Below, one piece after another: positions 1 through 5,206 of a stretch of 6,202 nucleotides of DNA. This DNA comes from an uncultured Bacilli bacterium (GTDB lineage: Bacteria; Bacillota_I; Bacilli_A; RF39; UBA660), in contig CAKOLP010000060.1 in NCBI GenBank assembly GCA_934096025.1, positions 1-6,202 of the forward strand, given 5' to 3'. A program made the position numbers and the translations under genes. The notes under the pieces were generated by a model. The model saw only the letters and a program-made list of their open reading frames with translations, was not told the DNA's origin and did not search any database. Every line of letters begins with the position of its first letter. Within the stretch, counting starts at the first letter, position 1.

Positions 1-496
1 TTAAATTTTTATCTGGGGAAACCAAATATCTATCATATAATTTAGTGTTAATTTGACGTCTTAATTATCTACAACCCCAATTAGATTTAATTGATTCTGT
101 TTGATAAAATTCTCTTTCCTCTTTTCTATCAATTTTAATTAGTTCTTGAAAATGTGCCCAAGATAATTCGGTCGACACTGTCGACCAATTTGGATAATAC
201 TCATAAAATCTACGCATTCTTCTTATTGAAACTGCAGAAAATCCATTACCAAATTCATTTGTTAATTTATTAGATAAAGCTTCAATTATTCTTTTTCCAT
301 ATGTTCCATCATTTGATTTTTTGTATAGTTCCGAAGTTATTTTACCCACATACCAATAAACTTCTGTCATTGTTGTATCTATTTGTTTTAACATTTTAGA
401 TCTAGCATTTATAACTTTTTCTTTTATATCTTTGTAAATTATATTAACTTCTGATAACTCAGTATCACTCAATATTAAACTGTTATCCTTTTTCAT
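1..496 (-). pseudogene. YhcG/DUF1016-family PDDEXK nuclease gene, interrupted by an in-frame stop, 3' part off the window
   Basis: The readable part is 143 codons from ATG at 496-494 to TAA at 67-65, preceded by a good ribosome binding site (AAGGAGT on the minus strand at 503-509, 7 nt from the start). It matches the N-terminal helical domain of YhcG/DUF1016 proteins: a YWYVGK segment near residues 47-52, YGKRIIEALSNKL near 66-78, FSAVSIRRMRRFYEYYP near 86-102 and the conserved ELSWAHFQELIKI near 110-122. Complete family members are roughly 330-380 residues, with a PDDEXK nuclease-type domain at the C-terminus. After the TAA the same frame stays open to the window edge and reads LRRQINTKLYDRYLVSPDKN, which is typical continuing family sequence. 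Homologues usually have Gln at the stop position (NW..RQL.RQIN), so a single CAA to TAA change explains the break. These genes are often found near restriction-modification and other mobile loci; their cellular role is poorly defined. The family call is strong. Whether the lesion is biological or a sequencing error cannot be decided here. Confidence 0.82.
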
Positions 497-502
497 TCTG
501 CC

Positions 503-509
503 ACTCCTT
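503..509 (-). promoter_or_regulatory. Ribosome binding site of the DUF1016 gene
   Basis: The minus strand reads AAGGAGT here, 7 nt before the ATG at 496-494. This near-consensus Shine-Dalgarno sequence fixes the start and shows that the translation signals of the interrupted gene are still intact. Confidence 0.75.
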
Positions 510-782
510 CCTTATTTTTATATTATCAATACGTTAATTACTTAATTATAATTAGAAATTAATTTTCTTTACCTATAAGTCATTACATTTATTTATTCAA
601 ATATACTTTATAACATTTATTATTAAACATACTAATTATTCTATCCTTAATTTTTAAACCTTTTACTCTGCAAATTCAATGGATTATATAAGTATTCTTA
701 ATTATTTTCTATTTTTTTGTTTCTAAAGACTATATTACCTTTTTTTCATTCCCCCTTTTTATTTTTTTACAAAATTATAATT

Positions 783-820
783 ACAAATTATTAAAAAAAT
801 ACTAAATAATTTGTTTTTTT
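783..820 (+). repeat. Perfect 10-bp inverted repeat followed by a T-run (possible terminator-like hairpin)
   Basis: ACAAATTATT (783-792) is the exact reverse complement of AATAATTTGT (805-814), with a 12-nt A-rich loop between them and T residues continuing to 820. The shape is that of an intrinsic terminator on the plus strand, but the stem has only one G-C pair and would be weak. A second short inverted repeat, TTGTTT/AAACAA (811-816 and 821-826), shares part of the right arm, so the two hairpins could not form together. It lies about 130 nt upstream of the collagen-like gene and has no plus-strand gene before it. In sequence this AT-rich it may be chance. Confidence 0.35.
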
Positions 821-854
821 AAACAATATTATGATAGCAAATGTTTGTTTGTGT

Positions 855-874
855 GTCAACAAAATAAAGTCAAC
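855..874 (+). repeat. GTCAAC direct repeat, spaced 14 bp, upstream of the collagen-like gene
   Basis: Two copies of GTCAAC (855-860 and 869-874) sit 14 bp apart, centred about 32 bp upstream of the probable -10 box at 897-902. The position would suit a regulator contacting the -35 region, and no good -35 hexamer is present. An operator role is inference; the repeat itself is exact but short. Confidence 0.3.
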
Positions 875-891
875 TTTTTAAATTTAAAATT

Positions 892-902
892 TGCTATATA
901 AT
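892..902 (+). promoter_or_regulatory. Probable promoter -10 region of the collagen-like gene
   Basis: A consensus TATAAT lies at 897-902, within TGCTATATAAT, so an upstream TG at 892-893 may provide an extended -10 contact. No convincing TTGACA-like -35 box lies 16-18 bp upstream. Transcription would begin near 909, leaving a leader of about 45 nt before the ATG at 954. In such AT-rich DNA a TATAAT can occur by chance, so this is only a plausible call. Confidence 0.45.
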
Positions 903-940
903 TAATCTATTTATAAACTTAAACATACTATTTAAAAGAA

Positions 941-945
941 AGGAG
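941..945 (+). promoter_or_regulatory. Ribosome binding site that decides the collagen-like gene start
   Basis: AGGAG at 941-945 (within AAAGGAG) is 8 nt from ATG 954 and 5 nt from the in-frame TTG at 951. Both are geometrically possible, but the ATG has better spacing and is the stronger start codon, so the CDS is placed at 954. Confidence 0.7.
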
Positions 946-953
946 AAAAATTG

Positions 954-1898
954 ATGAATCTTAATAATTGCAATAATTATAATAGAATTAAAAAGAAAAT
1001 TGAAGAATGCAATAAAAATATAAAATATCAATGTATACAAGGACCAACTGGACCTACTGGTCCTAAAGGAGAAGCCGGAGCAACAACGATAAGCATTGGT
1101 AATACTACTACTGGTGAAGTTGGAAGCCAAGCCTTAGTAACCAATACTGGTGATGAGAAAAATGTCATATTAAATTTTATAATTCCTAAAGGTGAAGTTG
1201 GAGATATGGGGCCAATTGGTTTAACTGGACCCAAAGGTGACGCCGGTGAAAAAGGAATCAAAGGCGACAAAGGCGATAAAGGGGATCCCGGTGATATGGG
1301 ACTTCAAGGAGAAATTGGGCCAAGAGGTTTACAAGGAGAAATTGGACCAATTGGCCCTACGGGACCTAAGGGTGATAAAGGAGAACAAGGCAATCAAGGT
1401 CCTGCTGGCCCTCCCGGTGAACAAGGTTTAAAAGGGGATCCTGGAGAAAAAGGAGCCCCAGGTTCTTTAGAACCAGTTTTGTATAATTCTTTATTTTTTA
1501 TTGATGTACCAGAAACAACCGTAGCTGGAATTGCAAATTTAGGAACTAGTAAAACTGTGCCGGCAAACAATGAGTATTTCGAAGTTACTGAAAGTAGAAA
1601 TATAAATATTAAAAAAGCTGGTTCTTATGAGGTTACTTTAAGTGGAAATATTTCGGGAGTTTCCTCTACTGTTGGCGCTTCATTTTATATATATAATGTT
1701 ACAGAGGATAAAAAGGTAACTAACTTAAACTTTGAGTTGAAAAAAGGAAATACGCCGGAAATGAACTTTTCTAAGGTTGCTTTAATTGAAGTAAATAACC
1801 CTTTAAATTTACAAGTCAAAACTGAAATAGAAAATAATGCCCAGTCGGATGCTACTTTTTCAAATATTAGTATATTAATAAAAAGATATAATTTATAG
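954..1898 (+). CDS. Collagen-like Gly-X-Y repeat protein with C-terminal beta-rich domain
   Basis: The product has 314 residues counted from ATG 954. Residues 1-29 are Asn/Lys-rich with Cys at 6, 19 and 27 and no hydrophobic signal peptide. A short collagen block (GPTGPTGPKGEAG, 30-42) is followed by a 37-residue non-collagen segment with the SIGNTTTGEVG...NFIIPKG pattern, which is common in Bacillota collagen-like and phage tail proteins. A continuous Gly-X-Y tract of 30 triplets then runs from 80 to 170, rich in GDK, GEK and GPT triplets, with Lys-Gly-Asp/Glu contacts that stabilise bacterial triple helices without hydroxyproline. Residues 171-314 form a beta-strand-rich domain that looks like the TNF/C1q-like trimerising heads of BclA-type proteins; this is inference from pattern. 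The protein is probably a trimeric filament. The lack of a signal peptide or sorting motif suits a spore-surface (exosporium) protein or a phage-derived fibre better than a sortase-anchored adhesin. It appears monocistronic, with its own promoter and no clear terminator after it. Confidence 0.88.
   Translation: MNLNNCNNYNRIKKKIEECNKNIKYQCIQGPTGPTGPKGEAGATTISIGNTTTGEVGSQALVTNTGDEKNVILNFIIPKGEVGDMGPIGLTGPKGDAGEKGIKGDKGDKGDPGDMGLQGEIGPRGLQGEIGPIGPTGPKGDKGEQGNQGPAGPPGEQGLKGDPGEKGAPGSLEPVLYNSLFFIDVPETTVAGIANLGTSKTVPANNEYFEVTESRNINIKKAGSYEVTLSGNISGVSSTVGASFYIYNVTEDKKVTNLNFELKKGNTPEMNFSKVALIEVNNPLNLQVKTEIENNAQSDATFSNISILIKRYNL
1299..1352 (+). repeat. 27-bp tandem duplication inside the collagen tract
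   Basis: Residues 116-124 and 125-133 of the collagen-like protein both read GLQGEIGP plus one residue (Arg, then Ile). The two 27-nt units share an identical CAAGGAGAAATTGG core and differ only at a few positions. This is the usual way Gly-X-Y tracts grow or shrink by whole triplets without breaking frame. Confidence 0.7.
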
Positions 1899-1981
1899 AG
1901 TTTAAGTATTAATTATGAAAAAATAGGAATACTATATAATGTATAATTATAATTATATTTATTTTTATTGGTAAATTTTAA

Positions 1982-2010
1982 TTGTATTATTAATTAATAT
2001 AGGTTATAAT
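1982..2010 (+). promoter_or_regulatory. Probable housekeeping-type promoter of the beta-helix surface protein gene
   Basis: TTGTAT (1982-1987) and a perfect TATAAT (2005-2010) are separated by exactly 17 bp, matching the sigma-A layout with four of six matches at -35. Transcription would start near 2017, at the very edge of the ribosome binding site, leaving an unusually short leader. Other TATAAT matches at 1936-1941 and 1943-1948 lack good -35 partners, but either could give a longer transcript. Confidence 0.55.
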
Positions 2011-2018
2011 ATAGTCGG

Positions 2019-2024
2019 AAGGAG
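2019..2024 (+). promoter_or_regulatory. Ribosome binding site with three candidate in-frame starts
   Basis: AAGGAG at 2019-2024 precedes ATG 2027 by 2 nt, GTG 2030 by 5 nt and ATG 2036 by 11 nt. The 2-nt spacing is too short for normal initiation. GTG 2030 or ATG 2036 is therefore more likely than the longest reading, and the mature secreted protein is the same in all three cases. Confidence 0.6.
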
Positions 2025-2026
2025 AA

Positions 2027-3442
2027 ATGGTGAAAATGAAAAAATTATTTTTTAATTTTGCAATGTTATCAATGGTTGTGTTTCCTTTAGCAGTTAGTGC
2101 AAAGGATATTGATAAGAATGTTAAAGAATTTACTTTAACTGAAGATCTAAAAGAAGGCATCGTTGTAAAAGATGGTGCTAATGCTACATTAGATTTAGCT
2201 GGATTTAGTGTAACAAATAATGGTAAAGAACACACTATTTATGTTGAAAAAGGTGCTACTTTAACTATTAAAGGTAATGGTAACGTTATTAATGATGCAA
2301 CTGGATATGCTTCATTAATAAATGACGGTACTGTTGTTGTAAATGGCGGTAATTTCAAACGTAACGATGCTGCTGGTACTAAAGGTTTCTATGTAATTTT
2401 AAATCATGGTAAAATGACTATCGAAAATGGTACAGTTACTGGTAAAGGTGGTATTTCTTCACTTATAGATAATGGATGGTATACACCTGAACAAAATGTT
2501 GATAAAACTATGGCTGAATTAATTATCAATGGAGGTAATTTCGAGCTTACTGAAAATGATAAATATATTAAAAATGATGACTATGGTATTATGACTATCA
2601 ATGGTGGTACTTTCAATATGGTTAAACCTAGTAGTGCTATTATCGGAGCTATGGGATACTTCTCAGGAAAAGAATTAGTTACTATTAATGGTGGTAATTT
2701 TAATTACACTGGAACTAATTATGCAGTTTGGGATTATGACTGGAATACTATTGGAGAAGATGATAAATCTACTACAGTAATTAATGGTGGTATTTTCAAT
2801 ATTACTAATGAAAAAGGTAAAGTATCTAATGTTAAAATTGGTGGTACTGGAGAAGCTGGAGAAAATGTTTCTAAAGAATATCCAGTAATCGGTGATGAAA
2901 ATCAAACTATCGTAGCTAAGAAAAGTGAATTAACACCAAAAATTGAAGTTAAAGGTGTTAAAGAAAGCGATGTTAATAAAGATGAATTAACATTAATTAA
3001 TACAGCTATTTCAAATAAATATGTTATTGCTAAACTTTATAACATTGACTTATTTAATGCTTTCAATGGTTTAAAAGTTGAACAAGTTACAGATGCTGAA
3101 AAAGAAATTGCCATTACTATTACTATTCCTACTGATATGGAAAAAGTAAAAGACGGTTATAATAGAAAATATTATGTTGTTCGTGTTCATAACGGAAAAA
3201 CTGATATTCTAGATACAGTAGTAAACGAAGATGGAACTTTAACATTTAAAACTGATAAGTTCTCAACATATTCTTTAGTTTATGCTGATAGTGCTAATAG
3301 TACTCCTTCACAACCAAGTACTGTTGATAATAACATTGAAAACCCTAAAACTGGGGATAACATTGTAGCTTACCTATTTGTTGCTGGTGCTTCTGTTGCA
3401 GGTGCTGTAGCATTAAGAAAAAGCTATAAAAAAGAAAATTAA
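2027..3442 (+). CDS. Secreted beta-helix surface protein with NPKTG cell-wall sorting signal
   Basis: The longest reading is 471 residues, and residue numbers here use ATG 2027; GTG 2030 or ATG 2036 is likelier from ribosome-binding-site spacing. A classical signal peptide (KMKK, hydrophobic core 7-23, AVSA/KD near 25) is followed by a right-handed beta-helix region at about 45-275. Its rungs carry an NGG turn motif: VVNGGNF 104-110, IINGGNF 166-172, TINGGTF 190-196, TINGGNF 219-225 and VINGGIF 251-257. Residues about 300-420 resemble a domain common in Bacillota surface proteins, ending in YYVVRVHNGK...FKTDKFSTYSLVY. A Ser/Thr/Pro-rich linker (422-436) leads to NPKTG (439-443), a hydrophobic stretch (446-463) and the basic tail RKSYKKEN. 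This is a complete sortase signal of the (S/N)PXTG kind rather than LPXTG. The product is probably a covalently wall-linked adhesin or glycan-binding protein. No catalytic residues of polysaccharide lyases were recognised, so its ligand is unknown. The gene appears monocistronic, with its own promoter and terminator. Confidence 0.88.
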   Translation: MVKMKKLFFNFAMLSMVVFPLAVSAKDIDKNVKEFTLTEDLKEGIVVKDGANATLDLAGFSVTNNGKEHTIYVEKGATLTIKGNGNVINDATGYASLINDGTVVVNGGNFKRNDAAGTKGFYVILNHGKMTIENGTVTGKGGISSLIDNGWYTPEQNVDKTMAELIINGGNFELTENDKYIKNDDYGIMTINGGTFNMVKPSSAIIGAMGYFSGKELVTINGGNFNYTGTNYAVWDYDWNTIGEDDKSTTVINGGIFNITNEKGKVSNVKIGGTGEAGENVSKEYPVIGDENQTIVAKKSELTPKIEVKGVKESDVNKDELTLINTAISNKYVIAKLYNIDLFNAFNGLKVEQVTDAEKEIAITITIPTDMEKVKDGYNRKYYVVRVHNGKTDILDTVVNEDGTLTFKTDKFSTYSLVYADSANSTPSQPSTVDNNIENPKTGDNIVAYLFVAGASVAGAVALRKSYKKEN

Positions 3443-3449
3443 TAATTTT

Positions 3450-3481
3450 AAAAAAGCTAACTGTTGAAAGTTAGTTTTTTT
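3450..3481 (+). terminator. Rho-independent terminator of the surface protein gene
   Basis: CTAACT (3457-3462) pairs with AGTTAG (3469-3474) around a GTTGAA loop and is followed by seven T residues (3475-3481). An A-tract just before the stem extends the pairing with the T-run and could let it act weakly on the opposite strand too. It begins 8 nt after the TAA at 3440-3442. Confidence 0.88.
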
Positions 3482-3505
3482 GTGCAATAATTTTTATAAT
3501 AAATC

Positions 3506-3540
3506 AAAAAAGACACAAGTCTAATAAGATATTGTGTCTT
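3506..3540 (-). terminator. Rho-independent terminator of the leftward lipid-carrier operon
   Basis: AAGACACAA (3510-3518) and TTGTGTCTT (3532-3540) form a perfect 9-bp inverted repeat with a 13-nt loop. Read on the minus strand, the stem runs straight into six T residues (complement of 3506-3511). It lies about 45 nt beyond the dgkA stop and faces the plus-strand terminator at 3450-3481, insulating two convergent units. Confidence 0.82.
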
Positions 3541-3555
3541 CCAAAGAAAACAAGT

Positions 3556-3579
3556 TGGAATTACCAATTGGTAACTCCA
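3556..3579 (-). repeat. Hairpin between dgkA and the operon terminator
   Basis: TTACC-AATT-GGTAA is a perfect palindrome (3561-3574), extended by TGGA/TCCA after one A-C mismatch to a stem of about ten positions. It starts 7 nt after the dgkA stop on the minus strand and is followed there by ACTTGTTTTCTTT, a broken T-rich stretch. It may be a weak first terminator or a 3' mRNA-protecting stem; the sequence does not tell which. Confidence 0.45.
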
Positions 3580-3585
3580 TTAACA

Positions 3586-3960
3586 TTATACCAAAATATT
3601 AAAATATATCAATAGTTTTGGTCCTATAATAAATATTCCAATTATAATTGCAGTTATAGCAAAGAAAAGTACAACACCAGCAGCTATATCCTTAGCTTTA
3701 CGGGCTTCTTCCCTTTTTTCTGGGGATAGTATATTTACTACTTCTTCTAAAGCAGTATTAAATAGCTCTGCCCCAATTACTAAAGAAATAGTAATTATAA
3801 GTATACATATTTCTTTAGTATCAACATTTAATACTTTAGAAAATACTATAACTAATATAGCTACAAATAAATGTATTTTTAAATTTCTTTCACTTTTAAA
3901 AGCTTCCCTTATACCACTCATGGCATATTTAAAACTGGCAATTATATTTTTACTTTTCAT
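3586..3960 (-). CDS. dgkA: Undecaprenol kinase / diacylglycerol kinase family membrane protein
   Basis: The product has 124 residues, the usual length for the family. Prokaryotic DgkA proteins are small trimeric membrane kinases; the Gram-positive members phosphorylate undecaprenol to undecaprenyl phosphate, the carrier lipid for wall and glycan synthesis. Visible motifs are SERNLKIHLF (23-32, with the conserved Glu24), the catalytic block GAELFNTALEEVVN (63-76, with Glu65, Asn68 and Glu72) and KAKDIAAGVVLFFA (88-101, with Lys90-Asp91). There are three membrane helices, about 31-44, 50-67 and 93-113. The family's usual VVD is VVN here (Asn76 in place of Asp), a conservative change at a conserved site. 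It is the last gene of the operon. Its start lies 3 nt after the stop of the DUF368 gene, with an AGGGT ribosome-binding-like sequence inside that gene's end. Undecaprenol is the likelier substrate given the Gram-positive context and neighbours, but diacylglycerol cannot be excluded. Confidence 0.9.
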   Translation of the reverse strand: MKSKNIIASFKYAMSGIREAFKSERNLKIHLFVAILVIVFSKVLNVDTKEICILIITISLVIGAELFNTALEEVVNILSPEKREEARKAKDIAAGVVLFFAITAIIIGIFIIGPKLLIYFNILV

Positions 3961-3963
3961 TAT

Positions 3964-4857
3964 CTACCCTATTTTTTTCTTTTCTAATATATTCTTAACT
4001 TTTTCAAGACCTAGTATTATTACTCCCCCAAGAATAAAGAATAGAATACTAAATGTGCTTAAAGACAAAGCTTCTTTTGGGACTTCTAGTGATGTTGGTC
4101 CCATTACAATTGCATAAAGCGAACCAATCATTAAACCTATAATAAAATACATTGTTGCACTTCGATGATTTGCTAAGCATTTTTTTATGATACGAATAAC
4201 TAAGAATATCCCTAGAATTATACCTATTGCTAAAGCTGAAAGTGGTACAAAATAAGCTAAATTAAAATGTAATGTTTCTTTAATTGCATTCATAATGGGC
4301 ATATATAATCCAAATATTAAAAGTAATGTTGAACCAGATATTCCTGGTAAAACCATAGCTGATATAGCAATCATACCAGAAACTACAATATATAAAAGCA
4401 TACCAATGTTGTATTTGCTTAAATTAACTGAACTTTCTCCTCCAGTTACAGGATTAAAATATGTTATTAAAGATACAATTACTATACCTAGGATAGCAAA
4501 AATTATGTTGTTGTAATTACCTTTTATACTTTCTTTTTCTTCCTTAATTATTAATGGTAGAGAAAAAACAATAAAGCCTAGAAATAAAGAACTAATATTG
4601 TATATTTCTTTTTCAAATAAACTCGTTAAAATAAGTGTGGCTAGAATCATTCCTACTCCCCAACCTAGTCCTAGCTTAAATAAAAACTTAAGGGCATCCT
4701 TTTTTTCTTCCATATTACCATAGAATAAATCATTTAAGGAATTTATAAATTTATCATAAAATCCTAGAATAAATGCCACAGTACCCCCGGATACTCCTGG
4801 AACACTATCAGCTAGTGCCATACAAAATCCCCTAAACATATTAATTATTAAATTCAT
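3964..4857 (-). CDS. DUF368 family membrane protein, probable undecaprenyl-phosphate translocase (PopT type)
   Basis: The product has 297 residues and about eight or nine membrane segments. The family signature is at the N-terminus: ALADSVPGVSGGT (14-26) followed by FILGFYDKFI. A second related motif, MVLPGISGSTLLLIFGLY (168-185), starts the second half, giving the two-repeat build typical of membrane transporters. DUF368 proteins, together with DedA proteins, have been reported to return undecaprenyl phosphate across the cytoplasmic membrane so it can be reused. That function is from family knowledge, not from residues seen here. It starts 17 nt inside the end of the DUF2304 gene, with GAGGA (4864-4868) 6 nt upstream of ATG 4857. 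The dgkA gene follows after 3 nt. Placement beside an undecaprenol kinase fits a role in carrier-lipid supply. The family assignment is firm; the substrate is inferred. Confidence 0.9.
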   Translation of the reverse strand: MNLIINMFRGFCMALADSVPGVSGGTVAFILGFYDKFINSLNDLFYGNMEEKKDALKFLFKLGLGWGVGMILATLILTSLFEKEIYNISSLFLGFIVFSLPLIIKEEKESIKGNYNNIIFAILGIVIVSLITYFNPVTGGESSVNLSKYNIGMLLYIVVSGMIAISAMVLPGISGSTLLLIFGLYMPIMNAIKETLHFNLAYFVPLSALAIGIILGIFLVIRIIKKCLANHRSATMYFIIGLMIGSLYAIVMGPTSLEVPKEALSLSTFSILFFILGGVIILGLEKVKNILEKKKIG

Positions 4858-5206
4858 CGTTGTTCCTCTTTTCTTTGTTATTTTTTTTTAAAATTGATAT
4901 TTCTTGAATTAAATCTTTTATTTTATCATTTTGCTTAGATACCGTAATTGTTAGTAAAAAAGTAATATAAAATAAAACTGCTATGGCTATTAAAAATATC
5001 ATATTAGATGACTTTTCAAAACCTAGTACTTGTGCTATTTTTATGATGTGTTCCGGAAATATGGCTATTATCATTAAAAACATAATCATTACAAGCCATA
5101 TACATGAATAACGCATTGATATACTTTGTTTATTAATTTTATGAATTACTAAGTATGAAAATAATAGTAAAATAATTACTAAAAATACTTTTAAGGTTGT
5201 ACTCAT
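4841..5206 (-). CDS. DUF2304 family small membrane protein
   Basis: The product has 121 residues. Three hydrophobic helices are visible at about 4-22, 35-50 and 68-89. Conserved-looking features are SMRYSCIWLVMI (30-41) and the AIFPEHIIKIAQVLGF segment (48-63), typical of DUF2304. The tail after residue 90 is charged and heptad-like (KQNDKIKDLIQEISILKK), probably a short cytosolic coiled coil, ending in an Asn/Lys-rich stretch. The biochemical role of the family is unknown. Its members are regularly encoded next to GT2 polyprenyl-phosphate glycosyltransferases, suggesting they act as partners or membrane anchors for them. ATG 5206 overlaps the GT2 stop as ATGA, with AAGGGGGA just upstream, so translation is probably coupled. 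The 3' end overlaps the DUF368 start by 17 nt. Confidence 0.85.
   Translation of the reverse strand: MSTTLKVFLVIILLLFSYLVIHKINKQSISMRYSCIWLVMIMFLMIIAIFPEHIIKIAQVLGFEKSSNMIFLIAIAVLFYITFLLTITVSKQNDKIKDLIQEISILKKNNKEKRNNDEFNN

Larger units (their letters stand above)
497..891. other. AT-rich intergenic region without a recognisable gene
   Basis: This stretch separates divergent genes: the DUF1016 remnant is read leftward and the collagen-like gene rightward. It is extremely AT-rich, with many poly-T runs on the plus strand, for example around 712-720, 741-747 and 756-769. Stops are frequent in all frames, and I found no protein resembling a known family and no RNA gene. Its right part holds a hairpin with a T tail (783-820) and a GTCAAC direct repeat (855-874), listed separately. 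Promoters for both flanking genes must lie here or just to the right, but no convincing -35/-10 pair was found for the leftward gene. Confidence 0.6.

Noticed and set aside
169..184. GTCGAC repeated around ACT (GTCGACACTGTCGAC-like), possible operator or site-specific recombination site
   Set aside because: It lies inside the coding region and encodes the STVST part of the NWSTVSTELSW segment conserved in DUF1016 proteins, so the protein explains it.
545..573. Promoter for the leftward DUF1016 gene (TATAAT on the minus strand at 550-545)
   Set aside because: The -10 box matches, but the sequence 17 bp upstream (GGTAAA) is a poor -35; TATAAT is frequent by chance here.
924..932. CATACTATT as a sporulation sigma-E or sigma-K -10 box for the collagen-like gene
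   Set aside because: It is only a partial match, lacks a suitable -35 partner, and would start transcription inside the ribosome binding site.
894..1130. Minus-strand open frame opposite the start of the collagen-like gene
   Set aside because: It is rich in Phe, Ile and Ser from reading AT-rich DNA backwards, has no ribosome binding site and no family resemblance, and overlaps a well-supported gene.
1028..1270. Minus-strand open frame opposite the collagen tract (Pro/Ser-rich)
   Set aside because: The Pro-Leu-Gly-Pro pattern is the reverse complement of Gly-Pro-Lys/Thr codons; it is a shadow of the Gly-X-Y repeats.
1237..1431. Plus-strand frame-shifted reading inside the collagen tract
   Set aside because: It is a Lys/Ala-rich alternative frame of the same repeats, with no start signals of its own.
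1943..1958. 16-nt palindrome TATAATTATAATTATA as terminator of the collagen-like gene
   Set aside because: It has no G-C pairs and no clean T-run directly after it; it would be unstable and is expected by chance at this composition.
2104..3400. DNA-level tandem repeat array in the beta-helix gene
   Set aside because: The AATGGNGG segments recur because of the NGG turn motif, but their spacing varies from 24 to about 62 residues and the rest is unrelated, so these are structural rungs and not a nucleotide repeat array.
3920..4117. Plus-strand open frame opposite dgkA and the DUF368 gene
   Set aside because: It overlaps two strongly supported membrane-protein genes; hydrophobic codons read in reverse often give such open frames.
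4295..4516. Plus-strand open frame opposite the DUF368 gene
   Set aside because: It has no family resemblance and no ribosome binding site, and is antisense to the conserved PGISGS region.
5203..5206. TGA read as tryptophan (Mycoplasma-type code)
   Set aside because: TGA ends the GT2 gene exactly at an ATGA overlap with the next start, and Trp is encoded by TGG elsewhere, so the standard code is the simpler reading.
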